NCBI GenBank assembly: GCA_009698675.1
Contig: WLPT01000002.1
Span: 1-64,000 of the forward strand
Direction: 5' to 3'
Length of the DNA: 64,000 nucleotides
DNA from: Actinomycetota bacterium
GTDB taxonomy: Bacteria > Actinomycetota > Actinomycetes > Nanopelagicales > Nanopelagicaceae
Both the position numbers and the translations under genes were made by a program. Position 1 is the first letter of the stretch. The number at the start of each line of letters is the position of its first letter. The notes under the pieces are model-generated. The model saw only the letters and a list, made by a program, of their open reading frames with translations. It was not told the origin of the DNA and did not search any database. Below, piece after piece: positions 36,619 to 45,286 of this stretch.

Positions 36619-37292
36619 TTACCTGCGCCTCCACCCAATTGATTGGCATTTCTGGCGGGACCATTTATGAAATCCTCAAGATTTGCGCGAGAATCATTTA
36701 GCAGTAGTAAGCGGGGCTTACCAGAATTAAAGTCAATAACCGTCACGGACGCTGGATCTATTATGATTCTTTGAAAATTATCAAGATGCATTCCAAGGCT
36801 AGCTGCAACAATAGATTTAATAACATCACCATGGCTAACTAGCACGACACTGCCCTTTTTCTTGGTCAAAATGGATTTATGTACGGCCTGCATTGCTCGT
36901 GTTTGCATCGCTGCCAATCCCTCACCCGAGGGGAAGTACATTGCACTTGGTGTATTTTGTACTGTCTTCCATAACTTATGTGCCGACAACATCGCTAGTT
37001 TCTTTCCACTCCACGTGCCGTAATCAACTTCTATGAGGTTTTCATCCTCGACTATTTCAACTCCCCTATTGTGACTTTGTCCAATTTCGACCCACCAGGG
37101 ATCAATAGTCTCTCGACAACGCTCTAGCGGGCTTATATGTAGTGCGGCAAGTTTAATTTTCCCTAACCGTGTGATGAGATCATTTGACTGTTTAACACCG
37201 GTCGCCGAGAGATGGACGCCACCTATGCGCCCTGAAAGTACGCCTTTGGCATTGGCCTCGGAGTGGGCATGTCGAATCAAAACTACCTGCAT
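36615..37292 (-). CDS. Histidine-phosphatase-family protein (TIGR03848/MSMEG_4193-like)
   Basis: This 225-residue member of the phosphoglycerate-mutase-like superfamily has the catalytic RHAHSEAN at the N-terminus, SPLERCRETI, and the second His in VSHGDVIKSIV. It is a phosphatase or mutase of unknown substrate. I start it at ATG 37292, which has TAGCCT 7 nt upstream; the longer frame has 16 unlike residues. It heads the three-gene cluster. Confidence 0.86.
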   Translation of the reverse strand: MQVVLIRHAHSEANAKGVLSGRIGGVHLSATGVKQSNDLITRLGKIKLAALHISPLERCRETIDPWWVEIGQSHNRGVEIVEDENLIEVDYGTWSGKKLAMLSAHKLWKTVQNTPSAMYFPSGEGLAAMQTRAMQAVHKSILTKKKGSVVLVSHGDVIKSIVAASLGMHLDNFQRIIIDPASVTVIDFNSGKPRLLLLNDSRANLEDFINGPARNANQLGGGAGK

Positions 37293-37299
37293 GATGCTA

Positions 37300-37305
37300 A
37301 GGCTA
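37300..37305 (-). promoter_or_regulatory. Predicted -10 box for leaderless histidine-phosphatase gene
   Basis: TAGCCT on the minus strand is 7 nt before ATG 37292, within the 51-nt divergent gap. Confidence 0.45.
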
Positions 37306-37331
37306 TCGCAGGTTTTGGCGCGAGAGGTTGC

Positions 37332-37337
37332 TAAGGT
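37332..37337 (+). promoter_or_regulatory. Predicted -10 box for leaderless aldo/keto reductase gene
   Basis: TAAGGT lies exactly 6 nt before ATG 37344. Confidence 0.5.
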
Positions 37338-37343
37338 CACACC

Positions 37344-38288
37344 ATGGAAATGCGTAGAGCTGGAAGTAGCGGTTTAACGCTTTCGCGATTGGGACTCGGG
37401 ACTATGACGTGGGGTCGTGATACCGACGAGCACGAGGCCGCCGATCAATGCAGGGCATTTATTGATGCGGGTGGAAACTTTCTTGATACTGCCAACACCT
37501 ATGGCGACGGTGATAGCGAGAGAGTTATAGGCGGATTGATTGGTACTTTATTTAGTCGAGACGAAGTGGTAATCGCTACGAAATCTGGACTCAGTTTTCC
37601 TGATGGGATAAGAAGTGTTGATGCATCAAGGCAGAGCTTGATCGCCGAACTTGATAAATCATTAATTCGCCTTGGTAGCGAATTCGTAGATATTTGGCAG
37701 ATTCATGCTTGGGACTCTTTTACACCTTTAGATGAAACTCTTGCTGCATTAGATTATGCATACACAACCGGTCGTGCTCGATATGTTGGCGTCAGTAATT
37801 ATGTCGGCTGGCAGTTGGCCCGAGCTGTGACAAAACAGGAATCAAACTCTATGAAGGCACCCATTACAACAATTCAATCTGAGTATTCGCTGCTCAATCG
37901 TGATGCTGAGGTAGAGCTCATTGACTGCATAACCGATTGCGGAGTTGGATTTCTAGCATGGGCACCACTTGCAAGAGGCGTGCTTACTGGAAAGTATCGC
38001 AAAGGCATACCTAGTGATTCGCGTGGTGCTGCTCCTCATTTTGCACGACACATCGAAGCCTATTTAGATACAAGGAGTGCTCGAATAGTAGAAGCCGTTG
38101 CAGTAGCAGCCGAAGGTCTTGGTTACTCTCCGTTGGAGGTCTCTTTGGCCTGGGTACGCGATGCCCCTGGTGTCACCAGCTCTATTATTGGCGCGCGCAC
38201 CGGAGCTCAGCTACGCGGAGTTCTAAAAAGCGAAGAGATTACGCTCCCCGACATATTGCGTAGCGCTTTAAATGATGCGAGTGCCTAA
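37344..38288 (+). CDS. Aldo/keto reductase
   Basis: This 314-residue TIM-barrel oxidoreductase uses NADPH. The tetrad is visible: Asp and Tyr in FLDTANTYGDG, Lys in IATKSGL, His in WQIHAWD. The cofactor-binding end of the barrel has SSIIGARTGAQL. The family resembles YajO/Gsy-type reductases; substrate is unknown. It overlaps the convergent peptidase stop codon by 4 nt. Confidence 0.9.
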   Translation: MEMRRAGSSGLTLSRLGLGTMTWGRDTDEHEAADQCRAFIDAGGNFLDTANTYGDGDSERVIGGLIGTLFSRDEVVIATKSGLSFPDGIRSVDASRQSLIAELDKSLIRLGSEFVDIWQIHAWDSFTPLDETLAALDYAYTTGRARYVGVSNYVGWQLARAVTKQESNSMKAPITTIQSEYSLLNRDAEVELIDCITDCGVGFLAWAPLARGVLTGKYRKGIPSDSRGAAPHFARHIEAYLDTRSARIVEAVAVAAEGLGYSPLEVSLAWVRDAPGVTSSIIGARTGAQLRGVLKSEEITLPDILRSALNDASA

Positions 38289-39592
38289 GAGTTCTCTAAG
38301 AAATCTTTTAAAGTTCGCACTCCAAATAAGATGCCATCTACTGGAACTCGCTCGTCTACGCCATGAAACATCGCCATAAAATCGAACTCTGCATCTAATT
38401 TAAGTGGCGAGAAGCCATAGCCGATAATTCCCAATTCAGCTAGCGCTTTATTATCTGTACCGCCACTCATTAAATACGGAACAGGGATTCCCTCTGGATC
38501 TTGCTTGAGAATTGCACTGCACATTGCATCAACCAGATCGCCTTCGAAGGCAACCTCTAGAGCCTTGTCACGGTTGAGAGTCTCGATAGTTATATGTGGC
38601 CCGATAAGTGAGGCGATGGTTTGATTGAGTTCATCTTCAAAGCCTGGAATGAAACGACCATCAATTACTGCAGTTGCTGAGCCTGGAATCACATTAGCTT
38701 TGTATCCGGCCTCAAGCATCGTGGGGTTTGCAGTATTTTGTAGCGTTGCACCAATCATGCGTGCTGCAAAACCAACCTCAGAAAGCAATGGCCGCAAATC
38801 AGATTCGTCATAGACCTTCCCAGTTGCATGAGCTACGCGTTTGAACAAGGCTTTAACCGTTGTGCTGTATCGTTGAGGCCACTCATAGCTTCCTATTGCT
38901 GCAACGGCTTGGGTTAATCTCGTTAATGCATTCTCCTCGTTCATTACCGAGCCATGCCCGGCTCGCCCTTGGGCGGTTAACTTCATCCAGTGAATACCCT
39001 TTTCCGCAGTTTCGATCATATAGAGGCGTTTACCATTCTGCACGGTTACAGAAAAACCACCGACCTCTGATATCGCTTCGGTACATCCTTGAAATACTTC
39101 CGGATGATTAGCAACCATCCAATGCGATCCGAAGATACTTCCGGCCTCTTCGTCGGCAAAGAAGGCCAAAACGATGTCACGTGGTGGCACATACCCATTT
39201 CTTGACCAATCCCTGACAGTTGCCAAAATCATTGCATCCATATTTTTCATATCAACTGCACCGCGGCCCCAAATCATTCCATCGATGATCTCTCCGCAAA
39301 ATGGATCGACGCTCCAATCTTTGGCATCTGCTGGAACTACATCTAAGTGTCCGTGCACCACAAGACCTGGACGCTTTGAATCTCTACCCTTAATTCTTGC
39401 GATGACGTTGCAACGGCCAGGTGCAGATTCATACATCTGTGCAGTTATGCCCGCCTCCTGGAGCGATGCGATTACGTAGGCTGCAACTTTGCTTTCATCT
39501 CCCTTGCCCTCGCCAAAATTGACGCTAGGGATACGGATCAGCTCTTGGCATATTTGGATAACTTCGCTTTCAAGCAGTGCATTAGTAGTCAT
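38285..39592 (-). CDS. M20-family metallopeptidase/amidohydrolase
   Basis: This 435-residue cytosolic Zn-hydrolase resembles ArgE/DapE/dipeptidase (Rv2141c). Metal site 1 is GHLDVVPAD, followed by WGRGAVDMKN with the bridging Asp. FADEEAGS holds the catalytic and metal Glu, and MSGGTDNKALAELG and MFHGVDERVP the last His. The GHGSVMNEENAL dimerisation domain is typical. It probably cleaves dipeptides or N-acyl amino acids; exact substrate is not determinable. It fits peptide scavenging. Confidence 0.9.
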   Translation of the reverse strand: MTTNALLESEVIQICQELIRIPSVNFGEGKGDESKVAAYVIASLQEAGITAQMYESAPGRCNVIARIKGRDSKRPGLVVHGHLDVVPADAKDWSVDPFCGEIIDGMIWGRGAVDMKNMDAMILATVRDWSRNGYVPPRDIVLAFFADEEAGSIFGSHWMVANHPEVFQGCTEAISEVGGFSVTVQNGKRLYMIETAEKGIHWMKLTAQGRAGHGSVMNEENALTRLTQAVAAIGSYEWPQRYSTTVKALFKRVAHATGKVYDESDLRPLLSEVGFAARMIGATLQNTANPTMLEAGYKANVIPGSATAVIDGRFIPGFEDELNQTIASLIGPHITIETLNRDKALEVAFEGDLVDAMCSAILKQDPEGIPVPYLMSGGTDNKALAELGIIGYGFSPLKLDAEFDFMAMFHGVDERVPVDGILFGVRTLKDFLENS

Positions 39593-39636
39593 TTCGCCAT
39601 TCTCTCACCAAATTGCTACTCTTACCCCTTCACTCG

Positions 39637-39720
39637 GTCCGGGTGGCGGAATTGGCAGACGCGCTAGCTTGAGGTGTTAGTTCCCGCAAGGGATTAGGGG
39701 TTCAAGTCCCCTCTCGGACA
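39637..39720 (+). tRNA. tRNA-Leu (anticodon GAG)
   Basis: An 84-nt class II tRNA. The acceptor stem GTCCGGG (39637-39643) pairs with CTCGGAC (39713-39719), with one G-T pair and discriminator A at 39720. The anticodon stem CTAGC/GTTAG encloses TTGAGGT with anticodon GAG. A long variable arm (TTCCCGCAAGGGA) and the GGTTCAAGTCC T-loop follow. CCA is not encoded. It reads CUC and CUU codons. The apt ATG begins two bases after its last base. Confidence 0.96.
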
Positions 39721-39721
39721 C

Positions 39722-40249
39722 ATGCAAATCGATGATGCGCTCTTGCTCATCCGTGAAATTCCAGATTATCCACTACCAGGTGTTCGCTTTCAGGATATAA
39801 CACCGTTGCTGGCAAACGGTCTAGCCTTTTCAGCGATCACCAAAGGCTTAGCCTCCTTTGCAAAACCTGGCGATGTAATCGCTGGCATAGAGGCCCGTGG
39901 ATTCATTTTTGCATCGGCCGTTGCCCATGAACTTGAATCTGGATTAATCCCAATCCGCAAAGCAGGCAAATTGCCACATCAAACTATTTCAGAGAGCTAC
40001 GGCCTTGAATATGGAAGTGACACGCTTGAAATTCATATCGATGCGCTTTCTCCGGGATCATCAGTAATTCTCATCGATGATGTTTTAGCTACTGGAGGCA
40101 CAATCTCTGCGGCAATTGAATTGATTTTGCGCAGTAACGCCAATGTTGCCCAAGTATTAACGCTTATTGAAATCGGCGGTCTCACTGGACGCAAATTCCT
40201 CAATGACAAGTACCCAGGAATTACAGTCACCTCTTTGTTGGTGTCTTAA
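39722..40249 (+). CDS. apt: Adenine phosphoribosyltransferase
   Basis: This 175-residue purine salvage enzyme makes AMP from adenine and PRPP. FQDITPLL and AGIEARGFIF are Apt-specific, and the PRPP motif is VILIDDVLATGGT. Length is normal. No ribosome site is possible, because the tRNA-Leu gene ends at 39720. The mRNA 5' end is presumably set by tRNA 3' processing or by an internal promoter. With tdk and the purine permease nearby it fits nucleobase scavenging. Confidence 0.95.
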   Translation: MQIDDALLLIREIPDYPLPGVRFQDITPLLANGLAFSAITKGLASFAKPGDVIAGIEARGFIFASAVAHELESGLIPIRKAGKLPHQTISESYGLEYGSDTLEIHIDALSPGSSVILIDDVLATGGTISAAIELILRSNANVAQVLTLIEIGGLTGRKFLNDKYPGITVTSLLVS

Positions 40250-40251
40250 CT

Positions 40252-42102
40252 ATGCGTGTTTTGCAGATCCAAGGTCTGCGCGCATTTGCCGCGATTATCG
40301 TAACCCTGTTTCATGCACGTCTGGTCCCCGGTGGATTCATCGGAGTGGATATTTTTTACGTAATTTCAGGGTATTTGATAACAGGGCTAATTCTTCGAGA
40401 GATTGATCAGACAGGCCGGCTAAATCTTTCGGCTTTCTACCAACGGCGTATTAAGCGTCTGCTTCCAACATCTATCTTTGTTCTATTTACGACTGCCCTC
40501 ATCGGATGGTTGATTTTGCCAGCCGTTACACGCCATGCTCTAGGCCGAGATCTCTTTGCTGCCGCAACGTATGTATCAAATTATCTATTTGCATGGTGGC
40601 AAAATGATTATCAGAATTTGGATGCAACTCCTTCTCCATTTATTCACTACTGGTCTTTGGCCGTAGAAGAGCAGTTCTATCTACTCTGGCCGATGGTATT
40701 AGTTCTATGCGCGCGAATTAGCAAACGTGCAGTTCTGGTGGCTATCTCAATCATCGCCGTCCTCTCTCTGTCACTATCGATCTTGCAAACTAATAGTTCG
40801 CCAATTTGGGCCTTCTACTCCCTACCCTCTCGAGCATGGGAGCTCAGTGTCGGAGCGCTATTGCTCTTCATTCCTGTAAATGTTTTTAGATCTCGCATAC
40901 TTCCATGGCTGGCGGTTCTCGGTGTTGTTTTTTCATCATTCCTATTCAATGACAACACTGCATTTCCTGGTCTAAATGCAGTTTTACCAGTAGTTGCAAC
41001 CGCGCTTTTGATCGCAACAATCCCCCATTGGCCGCCTGTTTTTAACGATTTAGCAAATAACAAGGTAAGCCAATGGTTAGGCAAAATCTCCTACCCGCTA
41101 TATCTGTGGCATTGGCCGGTTCTCGTATTACCTAGTAGCGCAATCGGACGACCCTTGCGACTTTACGAGCGCTTTATATGCATCGCTTTGACGATTGTTC
41201 TTGCTGATCTGACACATAGATTTATTGAAGAGCCGTTACGACATGCAAAGATTGACGCTAAGCGAATCTACTCATTTGCTACAGCCTCAACCATCACCGC
41301 CCTCGTTCTAGCCCTTGGCATCATGCATACAACGCCAACTACGCTGGCAGTCAAAGGCGTAAAGAATTCTACTTTTGATCTCGCAAAAGTGATTGCCAAG
41401 CCACGAGTAGTAAACGATGGATGCCATGTTCCGCATAGCCAATCGAAATCTGGATACTGCACTTATGGTGATAAAACATCTAAGTTGACTATCGTCTTGT
41501 ACGGAGATTCGCATGCAGCACAATGGTTCCCAGCTTTAGAGAAGATCGCGATAAAGCGTGGTTACAAACTGGTATCGCTGACGAAATCTGCATGCCCTTC
41601 GGTAGATGCACCTCGAGACGATCAAGGAGCTTTCAAATTTGCCAACTGTGCAAAATGGAGAGTCAACTCTTACGCCCGTATCAAATCAATTCATCCCGCT
41701 GCAATCATTATGAGCAGTTGGCAGTACTTCACTCCAGCATCCAACTATCCCGATCCCTTGAATTGGTACAGAGACGGGCAGATCAAACTTCTCGCCTCAT
41801 TGAAAGGTGCAAGTGATCATTTAATCTATATAAGTGACACACCACACCCATTACTAGATATTCCCTCGTGTTTAGCATCGAAAACAGCGCAAAAGTGTGA
41901 CACAAGCGAAAAATCGAAAAATCTATCGATTCCCGGCTTCCAAGTTATCGATCCGACACCATGGCTGTGTAACTCAATCTGTCCTGCAATCAAGGATTCG
42001 ATCGTGGCCTATCGAGATAGATCCCACATCTCAATTGCAATGTCACTTCATCTTGCTCCGCTTCTTGAGGCGGCACTGATTAAAAATGGGCTCTTTGCCT
42101 AA
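40252..42102 (+). CDS. OafA/OatA-type membrane O-acyltransferase with SGNH domain
   Basis: This 616-residue protein has about ten N-terminal transmembrane helices of the acyltransferase-3 family (IQGLRAFAAIIVTLFHA with the His, GGFIGVDIFYVISGYLI, YWSLAVEEQFYLLWP). A linker and an extracytoplasmic SGNH hydrolase domain follow (LYGDSHAAQW nucleophile; DRSHIS with the Asp and His). Such proteins O-acetylate peptidoglycan or cell-surface glycans; the acceptor here is unknown. It starts 2 nt after the apt stop codon. Confidence 0.9.
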   Translation: MRVLQIQGLRAFAAIIVTLFHARLVPGGFIGVDIFYVISGYLITGLILREIDQTGRLNLSAFYQRRIKRLLPTSIFVLFTTALIGWLILPAVTRHALGRDLFAAATYVSNYLFAWWQNDYQNLDATPSPFIHYWSLAVEEQFYLLWPMVLVLCARISKRAVLVAISIIAVLSLSLSILQTNSSPIWAFYSLPSRAWELSVGALLLFIPVNVFRSRILPWLAVLGVVFSSFLFNDNTAFPGLNAVLPVVATALLIATIPHWPPVFNDLANNKVSQWLGKISYPLYLWHWPVLVLPSSAIGRPLRLYERFICIALTIVLADLTHRFIEEPLRHAKIDAKRIYSFATASTITALVLALGIMHTTPTTLAVKGVKNSTFDLAKVIAKPRVVNDGCHVPHSQSKSGYCTYGDKTSKLTIVLYGDSHAAQWFPALEKIAIKRGYKLVSLTKSACPSVDAPRDDQGAFKFANCAKWRVNSYARIKSIHPAAIIMSSWQYFTPASNYPDPLNWYRDGQIKLLASLKGASDHLIYISDTPHPLLDIPSCLASKTAQKCDTSEKSKNLSIPGFQVIDPTPWLCNSICPAIKDSIVAYRDRSHISIAMSLHLAPLLEAALIKNGLFA

Positions 42103-42123
42103 TGGTGTGGCAAGATAGTTTTC

Positions 42124-42768
42124 ATGGCTGAGTTAATTTATTACTGCGGAACCATGGATAGTGGTAAATCTACGTTGGCTTTGCAGACGGCCCATAACCA
42201 CCACAGTCGCGGGAGAAGCGGCGTTATCTTCACCAACAAAGACCGTGCTGGAGCCGGAGTTATCTCCTCCAGGTTGGGGCTTTCATCACCTGCAATTGAA
42301 GTAAGTCCAGGAATGGATCTTCACAAACACGTAGTCGACCATCTATCGGCCGGTGATCGCATTGATTACATCATCTGTGATGAAGCTCAGTTTTATGAGA
42401 GACAACAAATCGAAGAGCTGGCCAAGATCGTAGATGGGCTTGGAATCGATGTCTTCGCCTTTGGGATCCTGACCGATTTCCAGACTCTCCTCTTTCCCGG
42501 TTCGGCTCGACTCATAGAACTTGCCGACCGAGTACATGCACTTCAAGTTGAGGCCCTTTGCTGGTGTGGTGCACGTGCCACACATAACGCCCGAACACAG
42601 GGTGGGGTCATGGTCGTTGAAGGAGAGCAAGTAGTCGTAGGTGATGTAACACCTGGAGCCGAAATCGCCTATGAAGTTCTATGTCGTCGCCATCACATGC
42701 GTCAAGTTACAGCGCGCGCATCGCGTGCAGGTCACATATCATCGCAGCCTCTGCCATTTAAGGAGTAG
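42124..42768 (+). CDS. tdk: Thymidine kinase
   Basis: This 214-residue type II thymidine kinase phosphorylates thymidine to dTMP with ATP. The P-loop is GTMDSGKS (residues 9-16), Walker B is YIICDEAQF, the lasso region carries GVMVVEGEQVVVGD, and the zinc site has CWCGARATHNAR and CRRHH. Its presence indicates deoxynucleoside salvage, which is not universal in Actinobacteria. It lies 4 nt before the alcohol dehydrogenase. Confidence 0.94.
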   Translation: MAELIYYCGTMDSGKSTLALQTAHNHHSRGRSGVIFTNKDRAGAGVISSRLGLSSPAIEVSPGMDLHKHVVDHLSAGDRIDYIICDEAQFYERQQIEELAKIVDGLGIDVFAFGILTDFQTLLFPGSARLIELADRVHALQVEALCWCGARATHNARTQGGVMVVEGEQVVVGDVTPGAEIAYEVLCRRHHMRQVTARASRAGHISSQPLPFKE

Positions 42769-42772
42769 GAAT

Positions 42773-43819
42773 ATGAAATCTCGTGGTCTAGCAGCACTTA
42801 GCGCCAGTGCGCCCATCACTCGTTTTGATTTTGAACGGCGGGATTTAGGTACTCACGACGTGGCCCTTGACATCGCATTTGCGGGTATCTGTCACTCAGA
42901 TATTCACCAAGTCAGGCAAGAGTGGGGACCGGCTATCTTCCCAATGGTTCCAGGTCACGAGATCGCAGGAACAGTGACTGCCATTGGAAACTCTGTCACA
43001 AAGTTTAAAGTTGGCGACTTAATAGGAGTTGGTGTCTTTATCGATTCGTGTCGCATATGTGAAAGTTGCAAACGAGGGCTCCAGCAGTATTGCGAGAATG
43101 GAATGACAGGCACTTACAACACTGTAGAACGAGATGGAACTACCATCGCCTACGGTGGTTACTCAAATAACTTCGTTATCAATGAAGACTACGCAGTACA
43201 TATACCCGCAAATCTGAAGTTGCAGTTGGAAGGTGTGGCTCCGCTCCTATGTGCAGGCATTACTTTGTACTCCCCTTTAAAGACGTGGGGCGCAAAGCCT
43301 GGAATGAGAGTTGGGATAATTGGTCTAGGTGGGCTCGGACATATGGGCGTTAAATTTGCCCATGCATTAGGGGCCGAAGTAACAGTATTCTCGCACTCCC
43401 CTTCAAAAGAGAGAGACGCCAAAGCTATGGGCGCCGATCACTTTGTCGTCACAAGAGACTTGGCAACGTTGAAACCGCTCCACAAATCCTTTGATCTATT
43501 ACTAAACACCGTTAGCGCCGATTTAGATATCAATATCTATCTAGATTTGCTCTCTTTAGATGGCACTCTGGTCGTTATCGGCCTTCCAGGTAAGCCATAC
43601 GCAGTAAATGTCGGATCACTATTGAATGGGCGCCGACGAATCGCTGGATCAATGATCGGTGGAATTCCGCAGATGCAAGAGATGTTGGATTTCTGCGGTG
43701 AGCACTCGATTGTTAGCGACGTTGAGATTATTAGTGCCGACTATGTTGATACCGCTTACAAGCGCACCGTAGAAAGTGATGTGCAATATCGCTTTGTGAT
43801 CGATACTTCAACTATTTGA
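42773..43819 (+). CDS. Zinc-dependent alcohol dehydrogenase (YahK/CAD-like MDR)
   Basis: This 348-residue medium-chain dehydrogenase has the catalytic zinc ligands in GICHSDIHQ and PGHEIAGTV, the structural four-Cys zinc site CRICESCKRGLQQYC, and the cofactor motif VGIIGLGGLGHMGVKFA. The subfamily reduces aldehydes with NADPH. ATG 42773 has AAGGAG upstream (42760-42765); the longer frame inside tdk is spurious. Confidence 0.92.
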   Translation: MKSRGLAALSASAPITRFDFERRDLGTHDVALDIAFAGICHSDIHQVRQEWGPAIFPMVPGHEIAGTVTAIGNSVTKFKVGDLIGVGVFIDSCRICESCKRGLQQYCENGMTGTYNTVERDGTTIAYGGYSNNFVINEDYAVHIPANLKLQLEGVAPLLCAGITLYSPLKTWGAKPGMRVGIIGLGGLGHMGVKFAHALGAEVTVFSHSPSKERDAKAMGADHFVVTRDLATLKPLHKSFDLLLNTVSADLDINIYLDLLSLDGTLVVIGLPGKPYAVNVGSLLNGRRRIAGSMIGGIPQMQEMLDFCGEHSIVSDVEIISADYVDTAYKRTVESDVQYRFVIDTSTI

Positions 43820-43831
43820 TATCGAATTTCT

Positions 43832-44563
43832 TTAAAAGCTATGAACTAGTAGCGCCAGTAAGGGTGCAACGGCCAAAGCGGGAAGTAGATTTCCTACGGC
43901 TACCTTTTTGATATTGAGAAGTTTAAGTCCAATAGTGATTAACATAACTCCACCAACGATCGTCATTGCGTCGATCTGGTAGTTAGTCAGAATCTGTCCT
44001 AGGAATAAACCAATCACCGTCCACGTTCCCTGATAAATTCCCACCGCAATAGCCGAAACAGCAACGCCCCAACCAAGTGAAGATGCGAAGGCCATAGCGG
44101 CAAAGAAGTCGAGTGTGCTCTTTAATAAAAGCTGATCGATTCCCTGCGACATGCCATCACTTATTGAGCCAAGAATAGCTAGAGGTCCGATTGCAAACAG
44201 GAGTGAGGCCGAAACAAAGCCTTCAACAAAGGTTCCCTCCTTCGATGCCCCAAACTTCATTCTTAGTTTCTCGCCAATCGAATCCAATCTCTCCTCTAAA
44301 TCCAGGGCCGAGCCAATTAGTCCACCAAGCAATAATGAGCCGAGTACAACTAGAAGTGGCCAACCACTTGGGAATGCAGATCTAAAACTAACCGTCCACA
44401 TCGGCATAAGTGCTGAGACCGCCCCCAAGAGGGTAATTAAGCCCAGTACATCGGTGAGAAGTATGCGGGTCTTGATGCCCATGCGATTTCCAACCAGAAC
44501 GCCAATTGATGCGCCTGCAAAAATACCGCCTACATTTATCAAAGTGCCGATTCCTGGGAACAT
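43832..44563 (-). CDS. DUF554 membrane protein (YqgA-like)
   Basis: This 243-residue integral membrane protein has about six or seven helices. It opens with GTLINVGGIFAGASIGVLVGNRM and ends with a Gly-rich repeat-like half (GGVMLITIGLKLLNIKK), as in the DUF554/YqgA family. It is a probable transporter of unknown substrate. It is monocistronic and divergent from the YczE-like gene. Confidence 0.86.
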   Translation of the reverse strand: MFPGIGTLINVGGIFAGASIGVLVGNRMGIKTRILLTDVLGLITLLGAVSALMPMWTVSFRSAFPSGWPLLVVLGSLLLGGLIGSALDLEERLDSIGEKLRMKFGASKEGTFVEGFVSASLLFAIGPLAILGSISDGMSQGIDQLLLKSTLDFFAAMAFASSLGWGVAVSAIAVGIYQGTWTVIGLFLGQILTNYQIDAMTIVGGVMLITIGLKLLNIKKVAVGNLLPALAVAPLLALLVHSF

Positions 44564-44569
44564 TGCTGC

Positions 44570-44598
44570 AGGTTACGCAGTATCAATTAATGTTGCAA
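44570..44598 (-). promoter_or_regulatory. Predicted promoter for DUF554 gene
   Basis: On the minus strand a -35 TTGCAA (44593-44598) is 17 nt from a -10 TAACCT (44570-44575), which in turn is 6 nt before the ATG at 44563. It is the clearest two-box promoter in the window and predicts a leaderless mRNA. Confidence 0.6.
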
Positions 44599-44605
44599 CA
44601 TGGGT

Positions 44606-44611
44606 TAGGGT
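44606..44611 (+). promoter_or_regulatory. Predicted -10 box for leaderless YczE-like gene
   Basis: TAGGGT is exactly 6 nt before ATG 44618, in the divergent gap with the DUF554 gene. Confidence 0.45.
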
Positions 44612-44617
44612 TCCCAC

Positions 44618-45286
44618 ATGAGAATGCAGGCCGTTCGTGAATTTCTTCGCCCCCACCGTACCGTTCCGCAGACGCCCTGGAGTGCTACACATCGTTGGGA
44701 TTTAAATCCACTGCGAATCTCGATTCTCTTTCTCGGTCTGTTCATATTTGGTATAGGTGATGCATTTGTCATTCAAAGCAATATTGGAAATGGACCCTGG
44801 TCGGTTTTGGCGCAAGGTATCTCGCGCAACTTAAATATCTCAATGGGCTGGTCGACTTTTGCTATCAGTGCAGTTGTATTGATCGCATGGATTCCATTGC
44901 GTGAAAAACCTGGCTTTGGAACGCTCTCGAACTTGGTGATCATCGCAATAGCCATTCAGGTAGGAGTTTCCATACTCCCCCTGCAAGATAATTATCTCAG
45001 CGGGATCGTATTTGCACTATTGGGAATTGGCATGGTGGGAGTAGCGACGAGCCTGTACATAACTTGCGGCCTTGGCCCGGGACCTCGAGATGGTTTGATG
45101 ACGGCTATTCATAATAAAAGCGGTGTCCGCGTTGGTCGCGTGCGCATGGGCATTGAAATCAGCGTAGTGCTCCTAGGCGCTGGGCTCGGTGGCAAGGTAG
45201 GGCTTGGAACCCTGCTCTTTGCCGCACTAATCGGGCAGTCAATTGCCGTTGCCCTTGGTGTCGTAGCACGCCTGACCGCCAAGTAG
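44618..45286 (+). CDS. YczE/YitT-like membrane protein
   Basis: This 222-residue protein has five predicted transmembrane segments. It shows the YczE-family features GLFIFGIGDAFVIQSNIGNGPWSVLAQG and, near the centre, ITCGLGPGPRDGLM. Function in the family is unknown; some members sit beside transcription regulators or peptide synthetases. The N-terminal ~25 residues are cytoplasmic and basic. Confidence 0.82.
   Translation: MRMQAVREFLRPHRTVPQTPWSATHRWDLNPLRISILFLGLFIFGIGDAFVIQSNIGNGPWSVLAQGISRNLNISMGWSTFAISAVVLIAWIPLREKPGFGTLSNLVIIAIAIQVGVSILPLQDNYLSGIVFALLGIGMVGVATSLYITCGLGPGPRDGLMTAIHNKSGVRVGRVRMGIEISVVLLGAGLGGKVGLGTLLFAALIGQSIAVALGVVARLTAK

Noticed and set aside
39637-39720. tRNA-Leu as integration site for a mobile element
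   Set aside because: No integrase and no direct repeat of the tRNA 3' end nearby. The downstream gene is housekeeping apt.
42671-42772. Extension of the alcohol dehydrogenase into tdk
   Set aside because: The 34 extra residues have no family match, and ATG 42773 has a clear AAGGAG site.
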